A DNA stretch of 64,000 bases from Mesorhizobium sp. LSJC280B00 (GCF_000502835.1 NZ_AYVL01000010.1:68998-132997); one strand, 5' to 3'; counted from the stretch's first letter, positions 42,849 to 50,718 are shown. The notes: a model not told the origin generated them from the sequence alone. Program-made: numbers and translations.

Positions 42849-44029
42849 TGCGACGATCGATCCTTGCGTTGAATGCCGGCTCGTCGAGCATCAAGTTCGG
42901 GCTTTACGATCTTGGAGTGTCCGCTGAGCTGGATCTTGCCTCGCGCGGTTCGCTGGATTTGGGCGATGCGCCAAGGCTGACCGCAAAAGCCGCCGATGGG
43001 GCGGTGCAGTGCGATCGGCCACTTGCAGCAGACGCATCGCCCGATTTAGGCATCGGCCAGATGCTGCAATGGATCGAGAACGAACTTGGCGGAAGGAAAC
43101 TCATCACCGCCGGCCATCGCATCGTCCATGGCGGCCGCGACTTCGTCGAACCTGTCCGCCTGACGCCGACAATTGTCGAGGCTCTCGACAGGCTGACGCC
43201 GCTTGCGCCACTGCACCAGCCGCGCAGCCTCGCGCCGATCCGGGCGCTTGCCGCGTTGCGGCCCGACCTGCCGCAGGTCGGATGCTTCGACACCGCCTTC
43301 CATCGGACCATCGAGCCTCTGGTCAGCCGTTTCGCGCTGCCGCGCCGCTATGAGGCAGACGGCATCCACCGCTACGGCTTTCACGGGCTTTCCTACGAAT
43401 ATGTCGCCGGCCGGCTCAAGCAGATATCGCCCGATCTGGCGGCGAAAAGAACCATCGTCGCCCATCTCGGCAATGGGGCGAGCCTGTGCGCCATGCGCGC
43501 CGGGCGCAGCGTCGATACGACGATGGGCTTTTCGGCGCTTGACGGCCTGGTCATGGGCACGCGCTGCGGCGCCATCGATCCGGGCGTGCTTTTGTACCTG
43601 CTGCTGGAAAGAGGCTTTTCGGGAGAGGCGCTGCAGCACATGCTCTATGAGGAATCCGGCCTGCTCGGCGTGTCCGGTATTTCCGGCGACATGCGCTCGC
43701 TGGAGGCCAGCGACGACCGTCGGGCGCGCGAAGCGCTGGAGCTTTTCGCCTTCCGCGCCGGCAGGGAAGTTGCCGCCCTCGCCAACACGCTGGGTGGCCT
43801 CGAATGCCTGGTGTTCACCGCCGGCATCGGCGAGCACTCGGCCACGGCCCGTAAAGCGATTTGCGACAGGCTTGGCTGGCTTGGCGTGGCGATCGACGAG
43901 GCCGCCAACCGCTCTCATGCCGCGCTGATGAGCCAGGCGGAGAGCAAGGTGGAAGTCCGCGTCGTGGCGACCGACGAAGAAGGTGTCATCGCCCGCCACA
44001 CGCGCAAGGTAATGGAGGGGCCCGGCTGA
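42848..44029 (+). CDS. ackA: Acetate kinase
   Basis: The protein has 393 residues. Motifs: ILALNAGSSSIKFGLYD at the N-terminus, HRIVHGGRDF, CFDTAFHRT (catalytic Asp and Arg region), YGFHGLSYEYV, AHLGNGASLCAM and TTMGFSALDGLVMGTRCG. It converts acetyl phosphate plus ADP to acetate and ATP. ATG at 42848 overlaps the phosphoketolase stop codon. No phosphotransacetylase gene is beside it, which fits acetate formation from phosphoketolase. Confidence 0.96.
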   Translation: MRRSILALNAGSSSIKFGLYDLGVSAELDLASRGSLDLGDAPRLTAKAADGAVQCDRPLAADASPDLGIGQMLQWIENELGGRKLITAGHRIVHGGRDFVEPVRLTPTIVEALDRLTPLAPLHQPRSLAPIRALAALRPDLPQVGCFDTAFHRTIEPLVSRFALPRRYEADGIHRYGFHGLSYEYVAGRLKQISPDLAAKRTIVAHLGNGASLCAMRAGRSVDTTMGFSALDGLVMGTRCGAIDPGVLLYLLLERGFSGEALQHMLYEESGLLGVSGISGDMRSLEASDDRRAREALELFAFRAGREVAALANTLGGLECLVFTAGIGEHSATARKAICDRLGWLGVAIDEAANRSHAALMSQAESKVEVRVVATDEEGVIARHTRKVMEGPG

Positions 44030-44066
44030 GGCGGATGGCCTCGAATGGCGGCGCTTGCTCGACCGG

Positions 44067-44255
44067 CTACGTCGCGAGGGCGGCCGATCTGTTGAACACG
44101 ATGGTCACCCGCGTTCCTTTGCCGGGGGCAGAATCCACCTCGAACCGGGCTTTGGCATTTTCGGTCAGCGATTGAGCGATCAGTGCTCCGAGCTTGCCGG
44201 GTTTCGGCCAGGTCTCGCCTTCGCTCGGTTTTTTCGGCTTCGGCGGACATTCCAA
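44067..44255 (-). pseudogene. C-terminal remnant of a sensor histidine kinase
   Basis: The 62 residues read from a TTG at 44255 end in LGALIAQSLTENAKARFEVDSAPGKGTRVTIVF, the last part of a HATPase_c domain of the HWE/HisKA_2 type, where LG-x-IxxSL and the final GTxVTIxF strand are typical. The dimerisation, N-box and ATP-lid parts are missing, and the next sequence upstream does not continue the frame. A live gene is unlikely. Confidence 0.6.
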
Positions 44256-44383
44256 GCTTTCGATGTTTTGGGTGGGACCATGATCAATATCAGGTCGCTC
44301 GCCAACTGCGAAGTCCGCTCATTGCCACCACGCGGCCAGGCATGGCGGAGAGCCGAGATCGTGGTTGAGAAGCGGCTGAAGGC

Positions 44384-44599
44384 TCAGCTCGAATGGCTCT
44401 GCTCGACCAGATGGTATTTGTACCGGTCGCGAATATGCTCGTTGAAGAACCGGCCCTTTGACGAGGCTTTGCGGAATGCCGCGTGGACCTGCGGCGGCAC
44501 GTCCTCGTAATCATAGCGGCTTCCGCTCGGGGCGAACCATACGGAGAGGATCCTCGTCGCCGGTTGGTAATCGATGCTTCTGATCGCAGTTGAAGGCAT
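44384..44599 (-). CDS. KTSC-domain protein
   Basis: The protein has 71 residues. The KTSC domain is recognisable: STAIRSIDYQPATRILSVWFAPSGSRYDYEDVPPQVHAAFRKASSKGRFFNEHIRDRYKY, including the name-giving KxxSKGRFFNxxI region. Such domains occur alone or at the end of phage and lysyl-tRNA-related proteins; the function is uncertain, RNA binding is suggested for some. The start may be 44599 or the upstream in-frame ATG at 44632. A stress promoter lies at 44652-44676. Confidence 0.82.
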   Translation of the reverse strand: MPSTAIRSIDYQPATRILSVWFAPSGSRYDYEDVPPQVHAAFRKASSKGRFFNEHIRDRYKYHLVEQSHSS

Positions 44600-44651
44600 C
44601 CTCGACAGGTCCAATGCTCGGCAGTGCTCCATTCCATATCGTCATGTGAAT

Positions 44652-44676
44652 AACCCTGCACGGAGAGCGAGGTTCC
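44652..44676 (-). promoter_or_regulatory. EcfG-type promoter, GGAAC-N16-GGTT
   Basis: On the minus strand GGAAC (44672-44676) is followed after 16 bases by GGTT (44652-44655). It faces the KTSC gene. Confidence 0.55.
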
Positions 44677-44728
44677 TTGCTACCGAAGCAGCCTTGCCGC
44701 TACGGGCCGGCTTCACCAAATACGGTTG

Positions 44729-45331
44729 ATGCCATCGCCCAAGACATCGGCTGCAGCCCGCCAGGGCGATCTCTTTGCCGCCGCCGACGACCTGCCGGAA
44801 GGATTCCGCTACCGGCCCGAACTGATCACGCCGGACGAAGAAGCAGCGTTGGCGAGCCAGCTCGCAAGCCTGCCTTTTCAGGCCTTCGACTTTCACGGCC
44901 ATCTGGCAAACCGGCGGGTGGTCGGTTTTGGGCTGCGTTATGATTACGACCGGCGCGAAGTCGTCGAGGCACCGCCGATACCCGGCTTTCTGCTGCCGCT
45001 CAGGGAAAAGGTTGCAGCCTTCGCCCGCCTGCCCGCCGAGACCTTCGTGCAGGTGCTGATCAACGAGTACCGGCCGGGCGCCGGTATCGGCTGGCACCGC
45101 GACAAGCCTCATTTCGAGGCCGTCGCCGGTGTTTCCCTGCTGGCCGCCTGCAGCTTTCGCCTGCGGCGGAAAAACGGCACGCGATGGGACCGCAAGACGG
45201 TCACCGTCGAGCCAAGATCGGCCTATCTGATGACGGGCGCCGCGCGCAGCGAATGGGAGCACAGCATTCCGCCGGTTGCGGAGCACCGCTATTCGATCAC
45301 GTTGCGCACGCTGCGGCCGCAACGCGCTTAA
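44729..45331 (+). CDS. AlkB-type 2-oxoglutarate/Fe(II) dioxygenase
   Basis: The protein has 200 residues. Iron and 2-oxoglutarate ligands: the N-terminal catalytic core with INEYRPGAGIGWHRDKPHFEAV, giving H-x-D (HRD), and a distal His in WEHSIPPVAEHRYSITLRTLR, whose final Arg binds 2-oxoglutarate. It should remove methyl or similar lesions from DNA or RNA bases. The start is the ATG at 44729 right after a TTG. It is divergent from the KTSC gene and precedes the Nudix gene (convergent). Confidence 0.92.
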   Translation: MPSPKTSAAARQGDLFAAADDLPEGFRYRPELITPDEEAALASQLASLPFQAFDFHGHLANRRVVGFGLRYDYDRREVVEAPPIPGFLLPLREKVAAFARLPAETFVQVLINEYRPGAGIGWHRDKPHFEAVAGVSLLAACSFRLRRKNGTRWDRKTVTVEPRSAYLMTGAARSEWEHSIPPVAEHRYSITLRTLRPQRA

Positions 45332-45385
45332 AGCAGAGCGGTGAGGAAGCCCGAGCACTGCCCTAAGAACTGGGCTGAAACAAAT

Positions 45386-45850
45386 TCATCCGTCGCCATG
45401 CCGGCCGGCAAAGTCCGCCAACATGGCGCGCTGGCCTTTCAGTATCTTGAGGTTGGCTTCAGGCAGGGAGAACCAGCCCGCTTTGTCGACTTCGGCAAAT
45501 TCCTTCATCGAGCCGGACCTTGGCGGCCATTCCATGACGAAGGTGTTGCTGCTGATGGCGTCGCTGTCGAAATCCGTCTCGACGCACCATGCGATGACGA
45601 GCTTGCCGCCCGGCTGCCTGTAGCTGCCAAGGCTTTCGAAATCCCCGTCGATGGCAAGGCCGAGTTCCTCTTCGGCCTCGCGTTTTGCTGCCGCCAGCTC
45701 GTCCTCGTTCTCGTCGACCAAGCCCTTCGGGATCGACCATGCGCCGTCGTCCTTCTTCGCCCAGAATGGGCCGCCCGGATGCACCAGCAAGACCTGGAGA
45801 TGTCCTTCGCTTCGGCGATAAATCAGCAACCCTGCGCTGCGTTGGGCCAT
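45386..45850 (-). CDS. Nudix hydrolase
   Basis: The protein has 154 residues. A perfect Nudix box GLVDENEDELAAAKREAEEELG occurs near residues 43-65 (G-x5-E-x7-REUxEExGU). Other features are WAKKDDGAWSIPKG before the box and a C-terminal W-F-S-L-P-E helix as in MutT-like enzymes. The substrate is unknown; a diadenosine or dinucleotide pyrophosphatase is possible. The start at 45850 follows AGGGGAA. It shares a bidirectional palindromic stress promoter with Ku. Confidence 0.92.
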   Translation of the reverse strand: MAQRSAGLLIYRRSEGHLQVLLVHPGGPFWAKKDDGAWSIPKGLVDENEDELAAAKREAEEELGLAIDGDFESLGSYRQPGGKLVIAWCVETDFDSDAISSNTFVMEWPPRSGSMKEFAEVDKAGWFSLPEANLKILKGQRAMLADFAGRHGDG

Positions 45851-45907
45851 TCCGCTATTCCCCTGACGAAAATGCAACGAACGTCCGGGCCGGCATGTGG
45901 AGCAGCC

Positions 45908-45934
45908 GGAACGATTTCCGCGCGCAGCCGTTCC
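45908..45934. promoter_or_regulatory. Palindromic bidirectional EcfG promoter (Ku and Nudix)
   Basis: GGAACG (45908-45913) and CGTTCC (45929-45934) with 15 bases between satisfy GGAAC-N16-CGTT on the plus strand (45908-45932) and on the minus strand (45910-45934) at once. It lies between the divergent Nudix (start 45850) and Ku (start 45961) genes, so one short element can serve both transcripts. Confidence 0.7.
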
Positions 45935-45960
45935 GTCCGTTCGACAAATGAGTGATCGAC

Positions 45961-46794
45961 ATGGCGACGCCGCGAGCTGCCTGGAAGGGCTTTATGAAAG
46001 TCGGATCGGTTTCCTGTGGCGTCAAGATCATCGGTGCCGTCAGCGAGGCCGAGAAAGTGCATTTCAGGATCCTGAACCGCAAGGACGGTCTCCCGGTCAA
46101 GAGCGCCTATCTAGACGAGGAGACCGGCGACACGGTCGAGGCGGCGGAGCAGGTAAAAGGCTATGAGGTCGAAAAGGGTGAGTTCATCCATATAGAGCCG
46201 GACGAAATCAAGAAACTGAAGATGGTATCGCAGCATACGCTCGAGATCGGCGAGTTCGTGCCTGCCGCCGAAATCGATGCACGCTACCTCGAAAAACCCT
46301 ACTATCTCGTTCCGGCCGACGCGCCCTCCACGGAGGCTTTCGCGGTGATCCGGGACGCCATGGCCAGGAAAAAGGTAGCAGCCCGCTCCTGCGTCGTGCT
46401 GTACCAGCGAGGCCGAGAGGTGCTGATCCAGCCACTGGGCAAGGGCATGCTGATGACGGAATTACGCAACCACAATGAAGTGGTCGCGGCGGACGCGGTG
46501 TTCGAAGGGCTGAAGGCTCGCAAGGTCGATCCCGAGATGCTGGAAATCGCGCAATTGCTGATCGACAAGAAGCCCGCCAAATTCGACCCGTCGAAGTTCG
46601 ACGATACTTATGAAAAGGCGCTGGTTGCAATGATCGAGGCCAAGCGCAAGGGCAAGAAACCGCCCAAGCCGGCACCTGAGCCCAAGACGAACGTCATCAA
46701 TCTCGCCGATGTTCTGCGCAAAAGCCTGGCGCAGGAAGGCGGCAAGGCTCCCAGCAAAAAGCCGAGAACGGCCCCGAAACGCAAATCAGCCTGA
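45961..46794 (+). CDS. Ku protein (non-homologous end joining)
   Basis: The protein has 277 residues, the usual bacterial size. Starts ATPRAAWKGFMKVGSVSCGVKIIGAV, typical of bacterial Ku, and includes IEPDEIKKLKMVSQHTLEIGEFVP and VLYQRGREVLIQPLGKGMLMTELRNHNEVV. The C-terminal Lys/Pro-rich tail (KKPPKPAPEPKTN...KRKSA) would bind DNA or recruit LigD. No ligD is in the window. Start ATG 45961 follows a weak GTG at 45952. One ku gene of Sinorhizobium is reported to be under RpoE2, which agrees with the promoter here. Confidence 0.94.
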   Translation: MATPRAAWKGFMKVGSVSCGVKIIGAVSEAEKVHFRILNRKDGLPVKSAYLDEETGDTVEAAEQVKGYEVEKGEFIHIEPDEIKKLKMVSQHTLEIGEFVPAAEIDARYLEKPYYLVPADAPSTEAFAVIRDAMARKKVAARSCVVLYQRGREVLIQPLGKGMLMTELRNHNEVVAADAVFEGLKARKVDPEMLEIAQLLIDKKPAKFDPSKFDDTYEKALVAMIEAKRKGKKPPKPAPEPKTNVINLADVLRKSLAQEGGKAPSKKPRTAPKRKSA

Positions 46795-48288
46795 ATGTCC
46801 GAAAGCGGATCGAACGGAACCGAAAACGCTCGCGCGCATTTAGATGACGTAGCAATCCGTCGGCAAGCCAAGCGGAGCGGGGGACTGGTGGACGTCGTTG
46901 AACTAAGGACTGGCGGGATCCCGCAAGTTTCCTCCGCCGATCTGATGCAGGCGTTGCCTGTGGCCGTCTACACCACCGACAAACAAGGCTACATCACCTT
47001 CTTCAACGAAGCCGCTGCCGATCTCTGGGGATATCGTCCGGTTATCGGCCAGGATCGCTGGTGCGGGTCATGGAAGCTTCGCCACCTCGACGGGCGACCG
47101 ATGACGCATGACGAGTGTCCAATGGCCGTTGCCTTGCTCGAGGAGCGGGACGTTCGTGGGGGCCGAGCCATCGCCGAGCGGCCGGACGGCCAACTCATCC
47201 CGTTCAGTGCGCATCCGGTCCTGCTTCGCAATGAAGCCGGCGAGGTTGTCGGTGCCATCAACACCCTGCTCGACCTGCGCATGCAGACGCTGGCCGACGA
47301 CGCCGGCATAAGGCTCGCCGCCATCGTCGAATCCTCGATGGACGCCATCGTGTCCAAAGACCTGAACGGCATTATCACCAGCTGGAACGACGCGGCACAA
47401 CGCCTGTTCGGCTATACGCCCGCCGAGGCGATCGGGCGCCCGGTGACGATCCTCATCCCGCCCGACCACCTGGATGAGGAAGCCATGATCATCAGCCGCA
47501 TTCGCGCCGGCGAACGGATTCCTTCATACGAGACTATCCGGCAGCGCAAGGACGGCGCCCTGGTTCCGGTTTCGCTCACCATCTCGCCGATACGCGACGG
47601 CATCGGACGTATCATCGGCGCCTCCAAGATCGCGCGCGACATCAGCCCCCACAAGGAAAGCGAACGGCGCATCCGCACACTCATGCGCGAAGTCAACCAT
47701 CGCGTTAAAAACCAGTATTCGGTGATCGTCTCGATGATCCGCGAGACCAGCAAGCTGGCGGGTACGCCAGAGGCCTTCCTTTCACGGGTCCGGGAACGCA
47801 TCATGGCCCTTTCGGAATCGCACGACCTCCTGGTCGATGCGGAATGGCGTGGCGCGACCATCGGCGAATTGATCCATGCACAGACCAAGGCCTTCGCGAC
47901 ACAGGCCCGTCTGTCGATGAGCGGGCCGACGATCATGCTGCAGCCGAACGCGGTGCAATATCTCGGCATCGCCTTTCACGAGCTGGCCACCAATTCGGTA
48001 AAGCACGGAGCGCTGTCGCACCATGACGGACGGGTCGAGGTCGAATGGACCGTGACCCCAGCCGCCGATGGCAGCGACGGCTTCCGCCTTGTCTGGCGGG
48101 AACTGGACGGACCATTGGTGGATGAAAACACGCGACGCGGTTTCGGATCGGTTGTGCTCAAACGCGTCACGCCGCAGGCGCTCAGCGGCACCGGCCGCCT
48201 GGAATTCGCCAGGCACGGCATCACCTGGACGCTGGAAGCGCCGCTGCGCTTCGTTCAGATGTCGATGGCTGGCATCGCGGCTGATTGA
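46795..48288 (+). CDS. PAS-domain sensor histidine kinase (HWE/HisKA_2 type)
   Basis: The protein has 497 residues. Two PAS domains are visible: about 45-165 (LMQALPVAVYTTDKQGYITFFNEAAADLWGY) and 170-295 (IVESSMDAIVSKDLNGIITSWNDAAQRLFGY, ending IARDISPHKESERR). The kinase core begins REVNHRVKNQYSVIVSMI with the phospho-His, followed by FHELATNSVKHGALSHHDG (N box, HWE type) and WRELDGP. No membrane helices, so it is cytoplasmic. ATG directly follows the Ku stop codon (TGAATG), implying the same transcript. Kinases of this class feed the PhyR-EcfG general stress pathway in some alphaproteobacteria, a role consistent with the promoter but unproven. Confidence 0.93.
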   Translation: MSESGSNGTENARAHLDDVAIRRQAKRSGGLVDVVELRTGGIPQVSSADLMQALPVAVYTTDKQGYITFFNEAAADLWGYRPVIGQDRWCGSWKLRHLDGRPMTHDECPMAVALLEERDVRGGRAIAERPDGQLIPFSAHPVLLRNEAGEVVGAINTLLDLRMQTLADDAGIRLAAIVESSMDAIVSKDLNGIITSWNDAAQRLFGYTPAEAIGRPVTILIPPDHLDEEAMIISRIRAGERIPSYETIRQRKDGALVPVSLTISPIRDGIGRIIGASKIARDISPHKESERRIRTLMREVNHRVKNQYSVIVSMIRETSKLAGTPEAFLSRVRERIMALSESHDLLVDAEWRGATIGELIHAQTKAFATQARLSMSGPTIMLQPNAVQYLGIAFHELATNSVKHGALSHHDGRVEVEWTVTPAADGSDGFRLVWRELDGPLVDENTRRGFGSVVLKRVTPQALSGTGRLEFARHGITWTLEAPLRFVQMSMAGIAAD

Positions 48289-48363
48289 AGGCCGCTACAC
48301 CGGCCGCGGCTTGGCGGCCGTGTGGCAACGCAATCCCTTTGGTAGCAATCAGGAGGAGCAGCG

Positions 48364-48735
48364 ATGAGTTGGCTGGGCACCTGGCGGAATCAGTACGGGT
48401 CGGTCGTCGAACTGACCACCGAAGAGGGCGGACGGATCAGCGGAACCTTCAGGACGGCGCTGGAGGACAGCGCCTTCTTCGGCATGACCGTGCCGCTGTT
48501 CGGAGCCTGCCATGGAGACGTCATCGGCTTCACCTGCGCGGCCGAAGGGCGGGTCGGAGCCGCGGCGGTGAGCTATACCGGCATCCTCAGGAACGGGAAG
48601 CTGGAGATGCTGTGGCACACCGTTGCGGATGCTGCTTTGTCGGCGGAAAAGGAAGGTGCCCCGGCCCAAGCCAGGAAACTCCCCGCCTGGCGCGCGTTTG
48701 GAACCAGCCTCGACAGTTTTGAACGCGTCTCCTGA
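48364..48735 (+). CDS. Avidin/streptavidin-family protein without signal peptide
   Basis: The protein has 123 residues. Avidin pattern: GTWRNQYGS (Asn9 and Ser13 align with the biotin-ring contacts of streptavidin Asn23 and Ser27), GRISGTFRTA, LEMLWHTV (Trp84 as Trp108) and LPAWRAFGTSLDSFERV (Trp109 and Asp117 as Trp120 and Asp128). At other key positions the residues differ: Phe29 in place of Tyr43, and no Trp at the Trp79 site. It has no signal peptide, whereas streptavidin and rhizavidin are secreted. Biotin binding may be weak or absent. AGGAGG lies before the start. Confidence 0.72.
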   Translation: MSWLGTWRNQYGSVVELTTEEGGRISGTFRTALEDSAFFGMTVPLFGACHGDVIGFTCAAEGRVGAAAVSYTGILRNGKLEMLWHTVADAALSAEKEGAPAQARKLPAWRAFGTSLDSFERVS

Positions 48736-48798
48736 CTATCGCGCCCGCCACCGCGGCATTCAGCGCGCAAGTGAGGCAGCAGGGTCCGGCGGCGCGTA

Positions 48799-48824
48799 GG
48801 AACTCGCACTGACGATGGCACGTT
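48799..48824 (+). promoter_or_regulatory. EcfG-type promoter, GGAAC-N17-CGTT
   Basis: GGAAC at 48799-48803 and CGTT at 48821-48824 are separated by 17 bases, the longer accepted spacer. It lies 38 bases before the HD-hydrolase start. Confidence 0.6.
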
Positions 48825-48861
48825 GGTGCGCCAGGACATGCGCTGTTACGGGGTCGACCCA

Positions 48862-49278
48862 ATGAGCGTGCTTTATCGCGCAGCGAAAATCGCCGAACAG
48901 GCTCATGCCGGGCAGACGGACAAGACGGGGCGGCCTTATATCGAACATTGCCGCCGGGTCGTCGATGCCGTCGAAACGCTCGACCAGAAAGCCATCGCCT
49001 ATCTTCACGACGTCATCGAAAAAGGTGACGGCTGGAACCGCGACCGGCTTGAGGCGGCCGGGTTCGGGCCGTCCATCGTGTCTGCCGTCGACGCCATGAC
49101 GCGGCTGCCAAACGAGGATGATGCCGCTTTCGTTCGCAGGGCCGCGGCCAATCCGTTGGCGTTGCCAGTCAAGCGCGCCGATCTCGCCGACAATCTATGG
49201 CAGGCACGGCAGATCGGTGCCTCGACAGCGAAATACGAAGACGGCCTGCGCATTCTCAGGGAAGAGTTCGCGAGCTGA
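48862..49278 (+). CDS. Small HD-domain hydrolase, RelA/SpoT-hydrolase-like
   Basis: The protein has 138 residues. HD motifs: H in QAHAGQTDKTGRPYIEHCRRVV, then AYLHDVIEKGDGW with the HD pair, and a later Asp in KRADLADNLWQAR, as in the (p)ppGpp hydrolase domain of SpoT and stand-alone MESH1-type enzymes. It may hydrolyse alarmones or other nucleotides; there is no synthetase or regulatory domain. The ATG at 48862 follows GGGGTCGACCC. A stress promoter lies upstream. It is convergent with the DUF427 gene. Confidence 0.82.
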   Translation: MSVLYRAAKIAEQAHAGQTDKTGRPYIEHCRRVVDAVETLDQKAIAYLHDVIEKGDGWNRDRLEAAGFGPSIVSAVDAMTRLPNEDDAAFVRRAAANPLALPVKRADLADNLWQARQIGASTAKYEDGLRILREEFAS

Positions 49279-49309
49279 CGGACAGCTGGCGGCTGTCGCC
49301 GATGTGGGT

Positions 49310-49720
49310 CTACTCGGTGACGTGCGGCGTGTGCCGCTTGTCTTCCGCGGGATCGGCGTCGATCCGCGCCCTGCCGGGATCGAACGCACCATGGCGGGCG
49401 ATCGCCAATGCCGGGGTGTCGGGCGTCTCGTAGGCCCACATGAAGTCTTCTGCCGACGAACCGACCGCATGAACACGCCAATAGCTTGCCGTGCCCTTCA
49501 GCGGGCCGTGGCTCGTCGTGTTCGTCTTCTCCAAGAGGTCGAAATAGATGTCCTCGAAGGGTATGTAGAAAACAGGATCATGGCCGTCTTCATAGAGCAG
49601 CTTTGCCCGCTCGCTCGACGCAATAATGGCATCGGAGAACCGGACGGTCACGGTTCCATCAAACGGGACAATCCTGAGCGGGCCTGGGCGGGGGGCGGAA
49701 TCTGCGGCTAAGGACTGCAT
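49310..49720 (-). CDS. DUF427-domain protein
   Basis: The protein has 136 residues. The DUF427 core is seen: GTVTVRFSDAIIASSERAKLLYEDGHDPVFYIPFEDIYFDLL, then TTSHGPLKGTASYWRV and SAEDFMWAYETP with the final RHGAFDP. These are small beta-rich proteins of unknown function. ATG at 49720 has a GGAGAAG site. Promoter GGAAC-N17-CGTT at 49754-49779. Confidence 0.85.
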   Translation of the reverse strand: MQSLAADSAPRPGPLRIVPFDGTVTVRFSDAIIASSERAKLLYEDGHDPVFYIPFEDIYFDLLEKTNTTSHGPLKGTASYWRVHAVGSSAEDFMWAYETPDTPALAIARHGAFDPGRARIDADPAEDKRHTPHVTE

Positions 49721-49753
49721 TCGACTTCTCCGTTGACTGCGCTGCCTTCCCGA

Positions 49754-49779
49754 AACGTGTTGTTGCCCGTCAGGGTTCC
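49754..49779 (-). promoter_or_regulatory. EcfG-type promoter, GGAAC-N17-CGTT
   Basis: On the minus strand GGAAC (49775-49779) is followed after 17 bases by CGTT (49754-49757), 33 bases before the DUF427 start. Confidence 0.6.
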
Positions 49780-49808
49780 AGACCGCGGGCGCGCCGAGGC
49801 CGGGTGGT

Positions 49809-49833
49809 GGAACGGTTTTGCAAGGTCGTCGTT
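49809..49833 (+). promoter_or_regulatory. EcfG-type promoter, GGAAC-N16-CGTT
   Basis: GGAAC (49809-49813) and CGTT (49830-49833) are separated by 16 bases. It faces the EEP gene and, with 49754-49779, forms a divergent pair 29 bases apart. Confidence 0.65.
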
Positions 49834-49893
49834 GTTTCAGACCTCCGCACGCGCCATAATCGCAATGGCCGCCACTCACCGACTCAACAGCAA

Positions 49894-50718
49894 ATGGATA
49901 ACATGCTGGATCGATCGCCTACCCTTCCAAGGTCGCTTGGCGCTGCGCTGCGAAGGGAAGTGCCGCGGTTTGCGGCACCCGGCAATGAAATTTCATGCAC
50001 TACGGTCGCATCCTACAATGTGCATAAATGCGTCGGCACCGACGGCAGGTTCGATCCGGAGCGGGTCGCGGCCGTGGTCAAGGAACTCGACGCCGATATC
50101 ATTGCTTTGCAGGAGGCCGACGAAAGAACCGGAAGCAGGCAGGGATTGCTGGATCTCGCAGCACTCGAGCGCGACAGCGACCTCGTCCCCACACATATCC
50201 CGGAAAACCGCCGAAGCCATGGCTGGCATGGAAATCTGATCCTGGCACGCCGCGGCGTGGTCGAAAGCGTGAACCAGATCCGGCTGCCCGGCCTGGAGCC
50301 GCGCGGCGCGGTGATCGCGGACCTGGAGCTGAAGGGCGTCTCGCTCAGGATCATAGCCGCACATTTCGGCTTGCTGCGGCGGTCGCGCTCGCAGCAGGCC
50401 AACGCGCTGGTCGAAGCCACGCACCCGGTTCTGCGGCCAACAATCCTGCTTGGCGACCTCAACGAATGGCGCGTCCGCAACAGGTCTTCGCTGCTGGCCC
50501 TGCTGCCGCATTTCGGTCCGATCGATGCGGTTCTGCCGAGCTTTCCGTCGCGCTTTCCGCTGTTTGCGCTCGACCGCATCCTGGCCAGGCCGCCGCACCT
50601 GATTTCCAGCATCGAGGTGCACAAGACGCCGCTGGCGCAGCGGGCTTCCGATCATCTGCCGATCAAGGCCCGGCTGAACCTGGACGCGATACGGCAGCCG
50701 CGACTGCAACCAGAATGA
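49894..50718 (+). CDS. Endonuclease/exonuclease/phosphatase-family protein (YbhP-like)
   Basis: The protein has 274 residues from the chosen start. EEP motifs: VASYNVHKC, IIALQEADE (catalytic Glu), ILLGDLNEWR and SDHLPIKA. The substrate is unclear; the neighbour suggests YbhP of the E. coli ybhP-clsB(ybhO)-ybhN cluster. The start is placed at 49894 because the promoter at 49809-49833 puts transcription after 49838; an earlier start at 49804 would be in front of it. No signal peptide is visible. The PLD gene follows after 63 bp. Confidence 0.87.
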   Translation: MDNMLDRSPTLPRSLGAALRREVPRFAAPGNEISCTTVASYNVHKCVGTDGRFDPERVAAVVKELDADIIALQEADERTGSRQGLLDLAALERDSDLVPTHIPENRRSHGWHGNLILARRGVVESVNQIRLPGLEPRGAVIADLELKGVSLRIIAAHFGLLRRSRSQQANALVEATHPVLRPTILLGDLNEWRVRNRSSLLALLPHFGPIDAVLPSFPSRFPLFALDRILARPPHLISSIEVHKTPLAQRASDHLPIKARLNLDAIRQPRLQPE

